NCBI GenBank assembly: GCA_964399735.1
Contig: CAYNSO010000057.1
Coordinates: 1-23,826, forward strand
Direction of reading: 5' to 3'
Length of the DNA stretch: 23,826 nucleotides
DNA from: Fontivivens sp964399735
Lineage (GTDB): Bacteria; Zhuqueibacterota; Zhuqueibacteria; Residuimicrobiales; Krinioviventaceae
Part shown: positions 23,822 to 23,826 of the stretch, one piece after another
How positions within the stretch are numbered: the stretch's first letter is position 1
Layout: each line of letters begins with the position of its first letter
The notes under the pieces: model-generated
Databases searched by the model: none
What the model saw: the letters and a program-made list of their open reading frames with translations, nothing else
Told to the model about the DNA's origin: nothing
Program-made: the position numbers and the translations under genes

Positions 23822-23826
23822 GATAA

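Noticed and set aside
1..23826. CRISPR arrays, rRNA genes, integrases or insertion-sequence transposases
   Set aside because: No regularly spaced long repeats, rRNA-like sequence, integrase or transposase motifs were seen on either strand.

Overview
The window is a chromosomal segment of a diderm (outer-membrane) bacterium, AT-rich in its spacers. It encodes two outer-membrane beta-barrels and at least one lipoprotein. Large Ser/Thr kinase-TPR proteins, soluble GAF histidine kinases and sigma-54-type promoters would fit an environmental lineage of the FCB kind (Calditrichota or KSB1-like). That placement is an impression from protein style and was not tested. The sequence is assembled from contigs: a run of exactly 100 N lies at 2457-2556.

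Left part, plus strand: the 3' part of a Wzi-like outer-membrane protein (1-1463), then rdgB (1740-2345), followed within 2 nt by tRNA-Pro(UGG) and an intrinsic terminator. The N gap cuts this terminator and is flanked by a 55-bp duplication that looks like an assembly overlap. Next come a 204-bp nested inverted-repeat element (2626-2829) and a phosphate operon: porin, pstS, pstC, pstA, pstB, phoU (3137-8551). The operon is preceded by four phased TTAACA-like repeats ending 9 bp before a TATAAT, which is a convincing Pho-box-like promoter. A strong bidirectional terminator closes it at 8619-8654.

Right part, all minus strand: a signalling and transport region. Read in the direction of transcription (right to left) it holds a GAF histidine kinase (HK3, 21946-23301) behind a near-consensus sigma-54 promoter, a peptide/nickel-type ABC transporter core (two ATPases and two permeases, 21471 to 18081), a second GAF histidine kinase (HK2), the family-5 solute-binding lipoprotein and a 1244-residue Ser/Thr kinase-ATPase-TPR protein. 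HK2, the binding protein and the Ser/Thr kinase are tightly packed as one transcription unit. Then follow a small lipoprotein with its own sigma-54-like promoter and a third GAF kinase (HK1) whose ATP-binding motifs are lost.

Taken together, the right half looks like a signalling module around a peptide-type importer. It has two intact soluble histidine kinases, one pseudokinase paralogue and one Ser/Thr kinase-TPR scaffold, but no response regulator or DNA-binding protein in the window. The domain set equals that of HstK-type fused dual kinases (Pkinase-ATPase-TPR-GAF-HisKA-HATPase), split here over separate genes. That module, its sigma-54 sites and an 18-bp perfect palindrome before HK2 are the most unusual content.
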